Assembly (NCBI RefSeq): GCF_000011365.1
Contig: NC_004463.1
Span: 8,232,001-8,296,000, forward strand
DNA length: 64,000 bases
Origin: Bradyrhizobium diazoefficiens USDA 110
GTDB taxonomy: Bacteria; Pseudomonadota; Alphaproteobacteria; Rhizobiales; Xanthobacteraceae
Direction: 5' to 3'
Part shown: positions 1 through 7,313 of the stretch, piece after piece
Position numbering within the stretch: the stretch's first letter is position 1
Layout: each line of letters opens with the position of its first letter
Notes under the pieces: generated by a model
Seen by the model: only the letters and a program-made list of their open reading frames with translations
The model's database searches: none
Told to the model about the DNA's origin: nothing
Program-made: the position numbers and the translations under genes

Positions 1-526
1 CCGGTGCGCCGCGCGAGAACTTCCGTTCGCCGTCGAACTTACGCTCCGGGCGGTCGCCACGCGGTGCGGAGGGCCGCTTGTCGCCGAACTTCCTGTCACC
101 GGTCCGGCCGGCGGCGCGGGAATCGTCGCGATCCCGGCTGCGCGGCGGACGGTCGTCACGGCCATAGGACGGGCGATCGCCGCGCGGCTTGAACGGCCGC
201 TTCTCGCCGTCGCGCGCGCCGCGATCCGAAAACGGACGGTCGCCACGCGGCTTGAAGCTGCGCTCACCGCGCTCCTCACCACCGCGGTCGTCGCGCTTGA
301 AGCGCGGGCGGTCGCTGAAATCGCGGCGCGGGGCATCGCCCTCTTCGCGGCGGCGGAACGGACGGCCCTCGCGGTCACCGCGGGGTGGGCGGCTGTCGCC
401 CTTGCCCTCAAAGCCGCGCTTGGCGAACTTCTTCTCGGGGCCGCGCGCCTTGCCGGAACGGCCCTTGGCCGGGCCTCGATCACGCCGGCCGCGGGAATCG
501 TTGTCTTTGTCGCTGTCGCGAGGCAT
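1..526 (-). CDS. 5' part of a basic, low-complexity protein gene, probably a pseudouridine synthase with an N-terminal extension (partial)
   Basis: Reading leftward from the ATG at 524-526 gives about 175 codons without a stop, so the gene runs off the window. The visible part begins MPRDSDKDNDSRGRRDRG and is almost all Arg, Gly, Asp, Lys, Pro and Phe, with repeats of the type F-K-P-R-G-D-R-P. It must be disordered and strongly basic. From memory, Bradyrhizobium genomes place a large RluB/RsuA-type pseudouridine synthase with exactly this kind of extension divergent from tadA, and that is the basis of the product guess. No catalytic domain is visible here, so an RNA helicase-like tail or another RNA-binding protein remains possible. 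It is transcribed divergently from tadA. Confidence 0.55.
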   Translation of the reverse strand, partial: MPRDSDKDNDSRGRRDRGPAKGRSGKARGPEKKFAKRGFEGKGDSRPPRGDREGRPFRRREEGDAPRRDFSDRPRFKRDDRGGEERGERSFKPRGDRPFSDRGARDGEKRPFKPRGDRPSYGRDDRPPRSRDRDDSRAAGRTGDRKFGDKRPSAPRGDRPERKFDGERKFSRGAP

Positions 527-645
527 GAATAATCTCACTCAGGGGGTGGCCAGAGGGCAGTGTGCGCGCTCGTTCCGAGCCGCATGCTCAGGCAAAACCG
601 GTATTCACTCTTGCTGAAGGCGGAGCTACTAGCAGGTTTCTGGCG

Positions 646-1104
646 ATGATACGAGGCTTGAAAGCCCCCTCTTTCATGGATTTGGCGCTCAAAACGGCCG
701 AAAATGCCGGAAAGGCGGGCGAAGTTCCGATCGGGTGCGTCGTGGTCCGCAATTACGAGGTCATCGCCACGGCCGCCAACCGGACGCTGACCGATTACGA
801 CCCCACGGCCCATGCCGAGATCGTCGCGCTGCGCGAGGCCGCGAAAAAGATCGGCAGCGAGCGCCTGGTCGACTGCGACCTCTACGTGACACTGGAGCCC
901 TGCACCATGTGTGCGGGCGCGATCTCTTTTGCAAGGGTCAGGCGACTCTATTACGGCGCCGCCGACCCCAAGGGCGGCGCGGTAGAATCAGGCGTGCGCT
1001 TCTTTGCCTCGCCGACCTGCCATCACGCGCCGGACGTCTATTCCGGGGTCGGCGAGAGCGAAGCGGCGCGGCTGCTCAAGGAGTTCTTTCGGGAGCGGCG
1101 CTAG
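646..1104 (+). CDS. tadA: tRNA-specific adenosine deaminase TadA
   Basis: TadA deaminates A34 to inosine in the wobble position of tRNA-Arg(ACG) and is a zinc enzyme of the cytidine deaminase fold. Counting from the ATG at 646 (152 aa) the zinc site is complete: H56 and the proton-shuttle E58 in TAHAEIVAL, then C86 and C89 in EPCTMC. The family is usually about 150 aa, which favours 646. An in-frame GTG at 562 would add 28 residues without family character, and an ATG at 676 is also possible; none has a strong ribosome-binding site. Its stop TAG (1102-1104) overlaps the stop of the convergent hydrolase gene. Confidence 0.9.
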   Translation: MIRGLKAPSFMDLALKTAENAGKAGEVPIGCVVVRNYEVIATAANRTLTDYDPTAHAEIVALREAAKKIGSERLVDCDLYVTLEPCTMCAGAISFARVRRLYYGAADPKGGAVESGVRFFASPTCHHAPDVYSGVGESEAARLLKEFFRERR

Positions 1105-2006
1105 CTGCCTGCGAAGAACTCGCGCAGCGCCTTTGCGGTGACGTCGGGGTTCTCCTCGGTGAGGAAGTGCCCCGAGTCCACCGGCATTCCGTCGACGTTC
1201 GTGGCCCATTGCTTCCACGTATCCAGCGGTGTCGCTGCGGCCTGCGCGACGCCGGCGTTGCCCCACAGCGCCAGCATGGGAATGGTGATCTTCTTGCCAG
1301 CCTCGAAATCGGCCTTGTCGAGGTCGTAGTCGAAATAGGCGCCGGCGCGGTAGTCCTCGCACATCGCGTGCACGCGGGCGGGATCGCGGAACGGGGCGAT
1401 GTAGTGTTCGAGCGCGCGCTCGTCGATGGCCTCTAACGTCTTCGACTTGGTCTGGCTCGCCATCTTGAAGCGCAGGAAGAACTCGCCATTGCCCGAGATC
1501 AGCGTCTCCGGCAGCGGGGCGGGCTGCGCCAGGAAGGTCCAGTGATAGATCTTCAGCGCGTAGGCGCGGTTCATCCGCTCCCAGTAATTATAGGTCGGCA
1601 GGATATCGAGCACGGCAAGCTTCGACAGCCGGCCGGGATGGTCGAGCGCGAGGCGGTAGGAGACGCGGCCGCCGCGGTCGTGGCCGGCGAGCGCGAAGTG
1701 CACGTGGCCGAGGCGCTCCATCGCCTCCACCATGGCCTTGGCCATCGCGCGCTTGCTGTAGGGCATGTGCAGCGCGTCGCTCTCGGGCATGTCGGACCAG
1801 CCATAGCCCGGCAGGTCGGCGATGATCAGCGTGAACTTGTCGGCAAGCTGCGGCGCCACGCGGTGCCACATCACATGCGTCTCGGAGAAGCCGTGCAGGA
1901 GCAGCAGCGGCGGCCCCTTGCCGCCGACGCGGGCAAAGATGCGGCCGAGGGAGGTGTTGATCCACTCGGAGGCGAAGCCGGGATAGAGGTCGGCGAGATC
2001 GGACAT
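1101..2006 (-). CDS. alpha/beta hydrolase, haloacetate/fluoroacetate dehalogenase-like
   Basis: A 301-aa cytoplasmic alpha/beta hydrolase. With the start at [10 protein letters not shown], all active-site residues known for the Rhodopseudomonas palustris fluoroacetate dehalogenase RPA1163 fall at the same numbers: nucleophile D110 and R111 and R114 in GHDRGGR, acid D134, halide/fluoride ligands H155, W156 and Y219, and base H280 in SGHF. That agreement also supports this start over the upstream ATG at 2084. The reaction expected for the family is hydrolysis of a haloacetate to glycolate plus halide. The actual substrate here is inferred, and other short 2-haloacids are possible. A glycolate oxidase locus lies in the same window but 43 kb away. 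It is convergent with tadA, sharing the stop palindrome CTAG. Confidence 0.85.
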   Translation of the reverse strand: MSDLADLYPGFASEWINTSLGRIFARVGGKGPPLLLLHGFSETHVMWHRVAPQLADKFTLIIADLPGYGWSDMPESDALHMPYSKRAMAKAMVEAMERLGHVHFALAGHDRGGRVSYRLALDHPGRLSKLAVLDILPTYNYWERMNRAYALKIYHWTFLAQPAPLPETLISGNGEFFLRFKMASQTKSKTLEAIDERALEHYIAPFRDPARVHAMCEDYRAGAYFDYDLDKADFEAGKKITIPMLALWGNAGVAQAAATPLDTWKQWATNVDGMPVDSGHFLTEENPDVTAKALREFFAGS

Positions 2007-2057
2007 CTTTCTGCATCCTTGTCTGGTCAGTCCCGGAACCGCTTCCAACAAAAATGT

Positions 2058-2081
2058 CGAAAACAACCCCATGCACAGTAG
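2058..2081. repeat. 24-bp dispersed repeat, copy 1
   Basis: A 24-bp sequence beginning cgaaaacaaccc and ending gcacagtag is found again, identical and in the same orientation, at 51998-52021. Here it lies upstream of the dehalogenase-like gene. Confidence 0.7.
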
Positions 2082-2195
2082 CACGCGTCCTCGGCGAAGG
2101 GCGCTAAGCCCAACAGCCGACTACGCATTTTTGAAATGTCGATATGGCGGCGCGATGGCGCAAGGTTTTTTGCGCGCGCAGCGGAAAAACCGCTG

Positions 2196-3479
2196 TCAGC
2201 CCCTGGCCTTCTCCGCTTCCACCGCCTGCCAGCCGATGTCGCGGCGGCAGAAGCCTTCCGGCCAGTTGATGCGGTCGACGGCCTGATAGGCGCGGCCTTG
2301 CGCCTCCGTCACGGTCGCACCGAGCGCGCAGACGTTGAGCACACGGCCGCCATTGGCGAGGATCGCGCCGTCCTTTGCGACGGTGCCGGCGTGGAAGATC
2401 TCGACGGTGTCGACCTTGGCGGCCTCCTCCAGCCCCTGGATGCGCGTGCCCTTCTGGTAGTCGCCGGGATAGCCCTTCGCCGCCATCACCACGGTGAGTG
2501 CGGATTCCGGATACCAGCGCAGATCGAAATGCTTCAACTCCCCGTCGCAGGCGGCAATGAACGCCGGCACGATGTCCGACATCATGCGCAGCATCAGGAC
2601 CTGGCACTCGGGATCGCCGAAGCGGACGTTGAACTCGAACAGCTTCGGACCCTGCGTGGTCAGCATGATCCCGGCATAGAGGATGCCGCGGAACGGCGTG
2701 CCGCGCTGCTTCATGCCGGCGACCGTCGGCAGGATGATCCTGGCCATGATCGCGTCATGGATCGCCGGCGTCACCAGCGGCGTCGGCGAATAGGCGCCCA
2801 TGCCGCCGGTGTTCGGGCCGACGTCGTGGTCGAACACGCGCTTGTGGTCCTGCGCGGAGGCCAGCGGAATGGCGGTCTCGCCGTCGCACAGCGCGAAGAA
2901 GCTGATCTCGCGGCCCGGCAGGAATTCCTCGATCACGACTTCGGCGCCGGCTTCGCCAAAGGCGCCCTCGAACATCATGGCGATGGCGTCCTCGGCCTCG
3001 CGCACGGTCTTGGCGACGACGACGCCCTTGCCGGCGGCAAGACCGTCGGCTTTCACCACGATCGGCGCGCCCTGGCTGATGACATAGTCGCGCGCGTCCT
3101 TGGCATTGGTGAAGCGCTTGTAGGCGCCGGTCGGAATGCCGAATTCGGTGCACAGCGCCTTGGTGAAGCCCTTGGAGCTTTCAAGCTGGGCGGCCGCCCC
3201 GCTCGGCCCGAACGCCTTGATGCCGGCGGCGGTGAGGTCATCGACGATGCCGGCCGCCAGCGGCGTCTCCGGGCCGACCACCACAAGCTCGACCGCGTTC
3301 CTCTTGCAGAAGGCGATCACGGCAGCATGGTCGGCGACATCGAGCGCCACGCATTCCGCCTCCCGCGCGATGCCGGCATTGCCGGGCGCGCACCAGAATT
3401 TGGTCACCAGGGGAGAGGCTGCGATTTTCCATGCGAGAGCATGTTCGCGGCCGCCGGAACCGAGCAGGAGGATGTGCAT
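2196..3479 (-). CDS. purD: phosphoribosylamine-glycine ligase (GAR synthetase)
   Basis: PurD joins 5-phosphoribosylamine and glycine with ATP in the second step of purine synthesis. From the ATG at 3479 the protein is 427 aa, the usual length, and opens with [18 protein letters not shown], the conserved N-domain dinucleotide-like loop. Other family signatures are the ATP-grasp segment [13 protein letters not shown], the motif GGMGAYSP, and [10 protein letters not shown] near the metal site. An upstream in-frame extension to 3521 lacks family character, so 3479 is preferred. It is monocistronic on the minus strand; the nearest downstream gene (dehalogenase) is in the same direction 190 bp away. 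Confidence 0.97.
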   Translation of the reverse strand: MHILLLGSGGREHALAWKIAASPLVTKFWCAPGNAGIAREAECVALDVADHAAVIAFCKRNAVELVVVGPETPLAAGIVDDLTAAGIKAFGPSGAAAQLESSKGFTKALCTEFGIPTGAYKRFTNAKDARDYVISQGAPIVVKADGLAAGKGVVVAKTVREAEDAIAMMFEGAFGEAGAEVVIEEFLPGREISFFALCDGETAIPLASAQDHKRVFDHDVGPNTGGMGAYSPTPLVTPAIHDAIMARIILPTVAGMKQRGTPFRGILYAGIMLTTQGPKLFEFNVRFGDPECQVLMLRMMSDIVPAFIAACDGELKHFDLRWYPESALTVVMAAKGYPGDYQKGTRIQGLEEAAKVDTVEIFHAGTVAKDGAILANGGRVLNVCALGATVTEAQGRAYQAVDRINWPEGFCRRDIGWQAVEAEKARG

Positions 3480-3814
3480 CGAAGGCTCGAAAAGAGGGGT
3501 TTGCTGGGGCGGAGGTCGCACGAATCGGGGCGGGTCTCAAGGGGGTGATGCCCCACGCTCCCCGTCATTCCGGGGCGCGGCGAAGCCGCCCCTTCTCCGC
3601 TTGCGGTCACCTTTCGTTACTGCATCTGGGCGGGCTTGGCGAGGCTGCTGATGCGTCGGCGCAGCAGCCGGTTTTTGGTGCTGCGACCGGCGGTCGAGCG
3701 CGCGCCAAAAGCAGGGCTCGCGCTGCACGGCGGCGCGACGGAGCTACCGTAGAACCCCGGCGTTCGAGCGGCTGCGACTCAGATAAACTTGAGGTTGCCT
3801 ACGGAGATTCCAGC
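3480..3814. other. intergenic region between purD and the HTH gene
   Basis: About 335 bp without a convincing gene. It must carry the purD promoter on the minus strand. Around 3563-3577 is the phrase gtcattccggggcgc, which recurs in the palindromic repeat at 32431, so this is probably a degenerate copy. Open frames crossing the region are antisense shadows of purD. Confidence 0.4.
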
Positions 3815-4069
3815 ATGGCAACTGATCCAAGCAAGTCCCGCTACCCTCACGTCCCGGAGCGCAACAAGCGCATCTGCGCCCGCTACGACGAAGGCCGCGC
3901 CTCTGGTCTGTCGTTGACGGCCCTCGGAAAGGAGTTCGGCCTCAATCGCGAGACCATTCGCGGCATCATCCGTCGCCGCGACAATGCGCGCCGACGAGCA
4001 GAGGCACTTGCGCCGCTCAGAGAGGCGTTTGCGAAGGGCGTAGGTCGGCAAGTCAGCGACCGTCGATAG
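3815..4069 (+). CDS. small helix-turn-helix protein
   Basis: An 84-aa basic protein starting MATDPSKSRYPHVPERN. A GGAG box lies 9 bases before the ATG at 3815. Residues about 17-50 (RNKRICARYDEG through the segment LTALGKEFGLNRETIRGII) have the pattern of a sigma-70 region 4 or Trp-repressor-like helix-turn-helix, with the turn at E-F-G-L and the recognition helix NRETIRGII. It could bind DNA, but the target and role are unknown. It sits at the left edge of the repeat-rich island, its stop lying 9 bp before the first direct repeat. Many Rhizobiales genomes carry such orphan small HTH genes. Confidence 0.6.
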   Translation: MATDPSKSRYPHVPERNKRICARYDEGRASGLSLTALGKEFGLNRETIRGIIRRRDNARRRAEALAPLREAFAKGVGRQVSDRR

Positions 4070-4078
4070 GTCCACGGC

Positions 4079-4115
4079 GGAGCTAGACGAGATCAGGTGG
4101 AGCTAGACGAGATCA
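4079..4115. repeat. tandem 17-bp direct repeat, 20-bp period
   Basis: The 17-mer ggagctagacgagatca occurs at 4079-4095 and again at 4099-4115. It directly abuts the left arm of the first inverted-repeat cluster and may belong to an insertion junction. Confidence 0.8.
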
Positions 4116-4187
4116 ATTACGGTGACAGTGCACTAAACTTCAAGCCAAAGCATCGGACGACATAGTTTAGTGCACTGTCACCGTAAT
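4116..4187. repeat. inverted-repeat cluster A (24-bp perfect arms)
   Basis: The left arm 4116-4139 starts attacggtgacagtgcact. The right arm 4164-4187 is its exact reverse complement over 24 bp, separated by 24 bp. A short extra echo (ccaccgtaatccg) follows to 4200. The same core returns at 5289-5330 and 6164-6271. Structure and multi-copy arrangement resemble REP/BIME-type palindromes; no transposase is present nearby. Confidence 0.85.
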
Positions 4188-4310
4188 CCACCGTAATCCG
4201 AAGGCGCAAACAAAATCGGCGGATGAGTGAAGATCAACTCGTCAGCTAAGCACTCAAGATGTAGTTGGGAGCAGACCGTCGCCTGCGCTCTCCTCAGACC
4301 GGGTATCACA

Positions 4311-5246
4311 ATGCCTAGAGACAGAATTGCTGAACTTATGACGATGAGGCAGCGCGCCGGAGGCAAGTACAAGCGCTGCCCTTCCTACACCGATTTAGCA
4401 TCCCTGAAAGTCTCATGGCAGGCCAATAGAAAGCAAATCCCTGAGCTTTCCGATTTGCTTCCTGCTCGGGCGGTGACTCTTCTTGAGGTGTTTCTTCGTC
4501 GTTGGTTGGAGCGCTTGATTGATTTTGGATCGCCTTATGTCGAACGCGCATCCAAATTGAACCTTAGTCTCAAATTCGATTTCCCGATAGCCAAGGGCTT
4601 GCAGGGGGGCGCCGTAACATTTGGCGAACTCTTCGCGCACAGCGTATCTCTGAGTGAGATGAGTTCTATCTGCTCCACTTTCGAGAGGATACTGGAGGGC
4701 GATCTTTTTGAGGCGATTAAAAACACGCGCGACCGTTGGGAAGAAAAGCAGACTGGTCAACAAGGGAAGCCAATTATCTCTGATGTAGGTGCGGTGCGTG
4801 CATCGATGGCTCGTCTGCTAGAGGTCCGCCACATCCTAGTCCACGAATTTCCGTTGGAGGCGCCCTGCACTGATGCCGAATTGTTGGCCCTCGTTGACCA
4901 CACAATATCGTTCTTGCACGCCGCTGACGAGCATTTCGCGAATCTGATTTTCCCTGACTATCCGATGACGCAATCGGAAATGAACGATCGAGCTGCACAG
5001 AGCTACGCGGCTCTTAACGAAGAGCTAGACAAGATATGCGCTCAAGTTAGAGCATACACAGGCCGCGACGAAGTTGACGCGGTGCAGAAACTCTGGGGCG
5101 AATTTAGAAACGCGGAAGCCGAACGACAAGCACAGCGCCACCTTGGCGGGACCATACGTAGGATGCTCTACATTCTGGCAGCTACCCGCATCACCGAAGC
5201 TCGCATTAAGGAACTGAGGGACTGGATTGAGGACCCCGGTGATTGA
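4311..5246 (+). CDS. hypothetical protein with HEPN-like RxxxxH motif and C-terminal LprI-like domain
   Basis: From the ATG at 4311 the product is 311 aa; a GTG at 4227 would add 28 residues. The middle part is helical and ends in the segment ARLLEVRHILVHEFP (R173, H178), which fits the R-x4-6-H signature of HEPN ribonucleases and comes after two long predicted helices, as HEPN domains do. Residues about 220-306 follow the LprI/DUF1311 pattern: TQSEMNDRAAQSYAAL, then AVQKLWGEFRNAEAE, GGT and a final helix. The usual LprI cysteines are replaced and there is no signal peptide, although LprI proteins are normally exported. Codon use and base composition are AT-richer than the neighbours. It lies alone between repeat clusters A and B, suggesting cargo. 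Role unknown; a toxin or defence RNase is inference. Confidence 0.6.
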   Translation: MPRDRIAELMTMRQRAGGKYKRCPSYTDLASLKVSWQANRKQIPELSDLLPARAVTLLEVFLRRWLERLIDFGSPYVERASKLNLSLKFDFPIAKGLQGGAVTFGELFAHSVSLSEMSSICSTFERILEGDLFEAIKNTRDRWEEKQTGQQGKPIISDVGAVRASMARLLEVRHILVHEFPLEAPCTDAELLALVDHTISFLHAADEHFANLIFPDYPMTQSEMNDRAAQSYAALNEELDKICAQVRAYTGRDEVDAVQKLWGEFRNAEAERQAQRHLGGTIRRMLYILAATRITEARIKELRDWIEDPGD

Positions 5247-5288
5247 TCGTGGATTTGAACGCGTTGGTCTGCAATAGCATGCATTAAA

Positions 5289-5330
5289 GAATTACGGTGA
5301 CAGTGCTGGACTGCACCGTCACCGTAATTC
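5289..5330. repeat. inverted-repeat cluster B (18-bp arms, 6-nt loop)
   Basis: Arm gaattacggtgacagtgc at 5289-5306 pairs with 5313-5330 with one mismatch around loop tggact. This is the same core as clusters A and C. As RNA it would be a strong hairpin, and it lies 42 bp after the HEPN-LprI gene. Confidence 0.85.
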
Positions 5331-5429
5331 CCCTGCCCGTAGCGGGCACCCGCTGCCAAAAATATTGCGGATGTATCATTACCATCGTACTATCTGTGAG
5401 TGTTTATTGGATAATGTAGGATCATTGCC

Positions 5430-5696
5430 ATGCCATTCGAAGCGCCGCAGCTAGCGGCCACGCCCCCATCTCAATACGATGAACTGCCTCCGACCCTAGA
5501 GCGAGCGCTGTTTAGAAGGTTCTGGACTTCGCTTGTCATTGTAAGCTCAGTCATATTTGCCGTCGGGTCCGGCCTTTCGGCATTCGCGTCCCAGCTAATT
5601 GCATCAGTAATCGATGAAAGAGTTCGTGTGGCGAATGGAAGGATCGACAACCTAGTTCGGCCATATCAGATTAGGTACTCCGAAAATGAGTCCTGA
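5430..5696 (+). CDS. small single-pass membrane protein, unknown function
   Basis: An 88-aa protein, MPFEAPQLAATPPSQ onward. A proline-rich N-terminus is followed by one hydrophobic helix at about residues 33-56 (SLVIVSSVIFAVGSGLSAF) and a charged C-terminal tail with IDERVRVANGRIDN. Its last 11 bases overlap the start of the next gene, so the two are probably translationally coupled. No family is recognised. It has the AT-richer codon use of the island and lies between repeat clusters B and C. Confidence 0.55.
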   Translation: MPFEAPQLAATPPSQYDELPPTLERALFRRFWTSLVIVSSVIFAVGSGLSAFASQLIASVIDERVRVANGRIDNLVRPYQIRYSENES

Positions 5697-6165
5697 AACG
5701 CTCAAATTCATCACCGATATCTCTCCATTCGGCACGGCACTTGCGACAGTGATTGGCGCGGTTTGGGTAGCCCTAACCTATTTCCGTAGTGAGAAGGACG
5801 CGGCAGTCACAAGAAAGTTTGAGAGCAGAAAGCCGTTCCTGGAGCTTCAACTGAAGCTCTACACCGAGACGGCACAAATTGCCGGCAAGCTTGCTGTCGC
5901 CGACATAAACAAGGCCGACTACAGTGATGCAGTCTATCGCTTCTGGGAACTGTATTGGAGCGAGCTTGCGGTGGTCGAGGACAGGCAAGTTGAGCGAGCC
6001 ATGGAGCAAGTGGGCGACGCGTTAGCGAAGTTTCAGAATGGCGAACCACGCAAAGTCGTCGAAGATGCCGTTCTTGACCTAGCCCATGCACTTCGGGACG
6101 AGATAGTCAGCGAATGGGGTGCTCATATCGGCACAAGAATCAAAAAAATTGCCACGAGTGCCTGA
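5686..6165 (+). CDS. membrane-anchored helical protein, unknown function
   Basis: A 159-aa protein starting MSPETLKFITDISPFG. One transmembrane segment lies at about residues 14-32, followed by a long helical soluble part containing RKPFLELQLKLYTETA, then YRFWELYWSELAVVED and a C-terminal LAHALRDEIV. That combination (RKPFL..QL.LY, then RFW.LYW..L..VED) is recurrent in uncharacterised bacterial proteins of about 150-190 aa, recalled as common near accessory genes. The TGA stop overlaps the first base pairs of repeat cluster C. It is coupled with the preceding 88-aa gene, so the pair is likely one functional unit at the membrane. Confidence 0.6.
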   Translation: MSPETLKFITDISPFGTALATVIGAVWVALTYFRSEKDAAVTRKFESRKPFLELQLKLYTETAQIAGKLAVADINKADYSDAVYRFWELYWSELAVVEDRQVERAMEQVGDALAKFQNGEPRKVVEDAVLDLAHALRDEIVSEWGAHIGTRIKKIATSA

Positions 6166-6271
6166 ATTACGGTGACGGCGCTGCACTAAATTCCAAGAAT
6201 TACGGTGACAGTGCACTAAATTCCAACGCCAAATCATCAGTTGACTTGGTTTAGTGCACTGTCACCGTAAT
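6164..6271. repeat. repeat cluster C: two direct cores and one inverted core
   Basis: Direct cores start at 6164 (a variant with gacggcgct inserted) and 6197. The inverted core is at 6250-6271. The arms 6199-6220 and 6250-6271 are 22-bp perfect inverted repeats separated by 29 bp. The cluster begins on the stop codon of the preceding gene and ends inside a coding remnant, so it looks inserted. Confidence 0.85.
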
Positions 6272-6392
6272 CTCCGATGATGTCCGGCTCTCCGACATCG
6301 GGCCGCGCTTCGTGTGCGAGCGCTGCGGCCAGCGCAGCGCGGAGGTGCGGCCGAATTTCGAACCGGCGAAGATGGGGGACAATCCCGGATGA
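6270..6392 (+). pseudogene. C-terminal remnant of a gene cut off by repeat cluster C
   Basis: Immediately after the repeat the frame ending with TGA at 6390-6392 reads ISDDVRLSDIGPRFVCERC and then GQRSAEVRPNFEPAKMG, about 40 residues with a single CxxC. This resembles the tail of small zinc-ribbon-type hypothetical proteins found in Bradyrhizobium accessory regions. No start codon of its own is credible, since the upstream part is replaced by the repeat. The following gene overlaps it by ATGA, the typical operon junction, so the original operon was probably a two-gene unit whose first gene is now truncated. Confidence 0.55.
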
Positions 6393-7093
6393 CGAATCCC
6401 ATCTCCAGTGGTGAATGGGCTTTCTCGACGATTGCGCAGCACGATGCGACTCGCGCTCAACGACTTGAGCAAGCCATCGAATACGACCAGATCATCGAGA
6501 ACCTTTCGTCGACTCTAAAAAAGGCGATAACAGCAGGCGACTACTGGTTGGGAGTTGATCGCTATCGCGGTTGCATGCGCGGAATCGTCCAGTTTCGCAC
6601 CCAACCAGAGCTTTACGATTTGTTCTTCAACGCGAGAACCGGGTATCGCGCACAATTCTGGACATCGCCGCGTCGCGGGCTGGAGGCGAATGCTGATTGC
6701 GTTGCCAAGCTGACTGCGGCGCTCAAAGATCATCTACCAAACCAGTTCAGGGCAAGGGAGATCGTTTGCCGAACTGATGGCTTTACGCGCGAAGATGAGG
6801 ACGCAGGCAGTTGCGCGATGGCGAGCGAGTCCTTCTTTGAATCACTCGACTCCAAATTCTCAAAAATATGGGTTTGCGAGCGACTGATTCAAGGCAAGCC
6901 GGGATCGCTCGTATCGCTCGGCGAGGTTCACTCAGGTATTCGGCTCGATGTTCGTCGTTGGCAAACTGCAAGGGCACCGTACCCATCATCCGAATTTGCG
7001 TGGCTGGACCTGAAGGGTGGTTTTGTCGGAGGCGATCAGCCAAAATCTCCAGAGACGCGGGCTCACGACATCCACTATCGCGGGTGGTCTTAA
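6389..7093 (+). CDS. hypothetical protein
   Basis: A 234-aa protein starting MTNPISSGEWAFSTIAQ. The ATG overlaps the TGA of the preceding remnant (ATGA) and a GGGGGA box lies about 12 bases upstream. The N-terminal 100 residues are mainly helical and contain YRGCMRGIVQFRTQPELYDL. No transmembrane segment or signal peptide is seen and no family is recognised. Codon use is AT-richer than in the housekeeping genes, as in the rest of the island. The C-terminal third (WQTARAPYPSSEFAW onward) looks less protein-like, so an undetected frameshift is possible. Confidence 0.45.
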   Translation: MTNPISSGEWAFSTIAQHDATRAQRLEQAIEYDQIIENLSSTLKKAITAGDYWLGVDRYRGCMRGIVQFRTQPELYDLFFNARTGYRAQFWTSPRRGLEANADCVAKLTAALKDHLPNQFRAREIVCRTDGFTREDEDAGSCAMASESFFESLDSKFSKIWVCERLIQGKPGSLVSLGEVHSGIRLDVRRWQTARAPYPSSEFAWLDLKGGFVGGDQPKSPETRAHDIHYRGWS

Positions 7094-7313
7094 AATCGCA
7101 AGGCATCAGTCCGGATGGTTGCGGCCGCTCGGCGAAGATCGAGATCATGGCAGCACGCGAGACGCTGCAGTGGACCGAACCTGTGAATAGCCGGGACAAA
7201 CAACCCGAGCCTCGCGGCTCTACCCTGCATTGTGCCATCGTGACGGCTCCGATTCGCAAGAAGGGGTTGCACCGCCATGGCATTGAACGCTTCGCGTTGG
7301 CCGCGATACTCTC

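Noticed and set aside
2136..3548. 470-codon frame antisense to purD
   Set aside because: Shadow of purD in GC-rich DNA.
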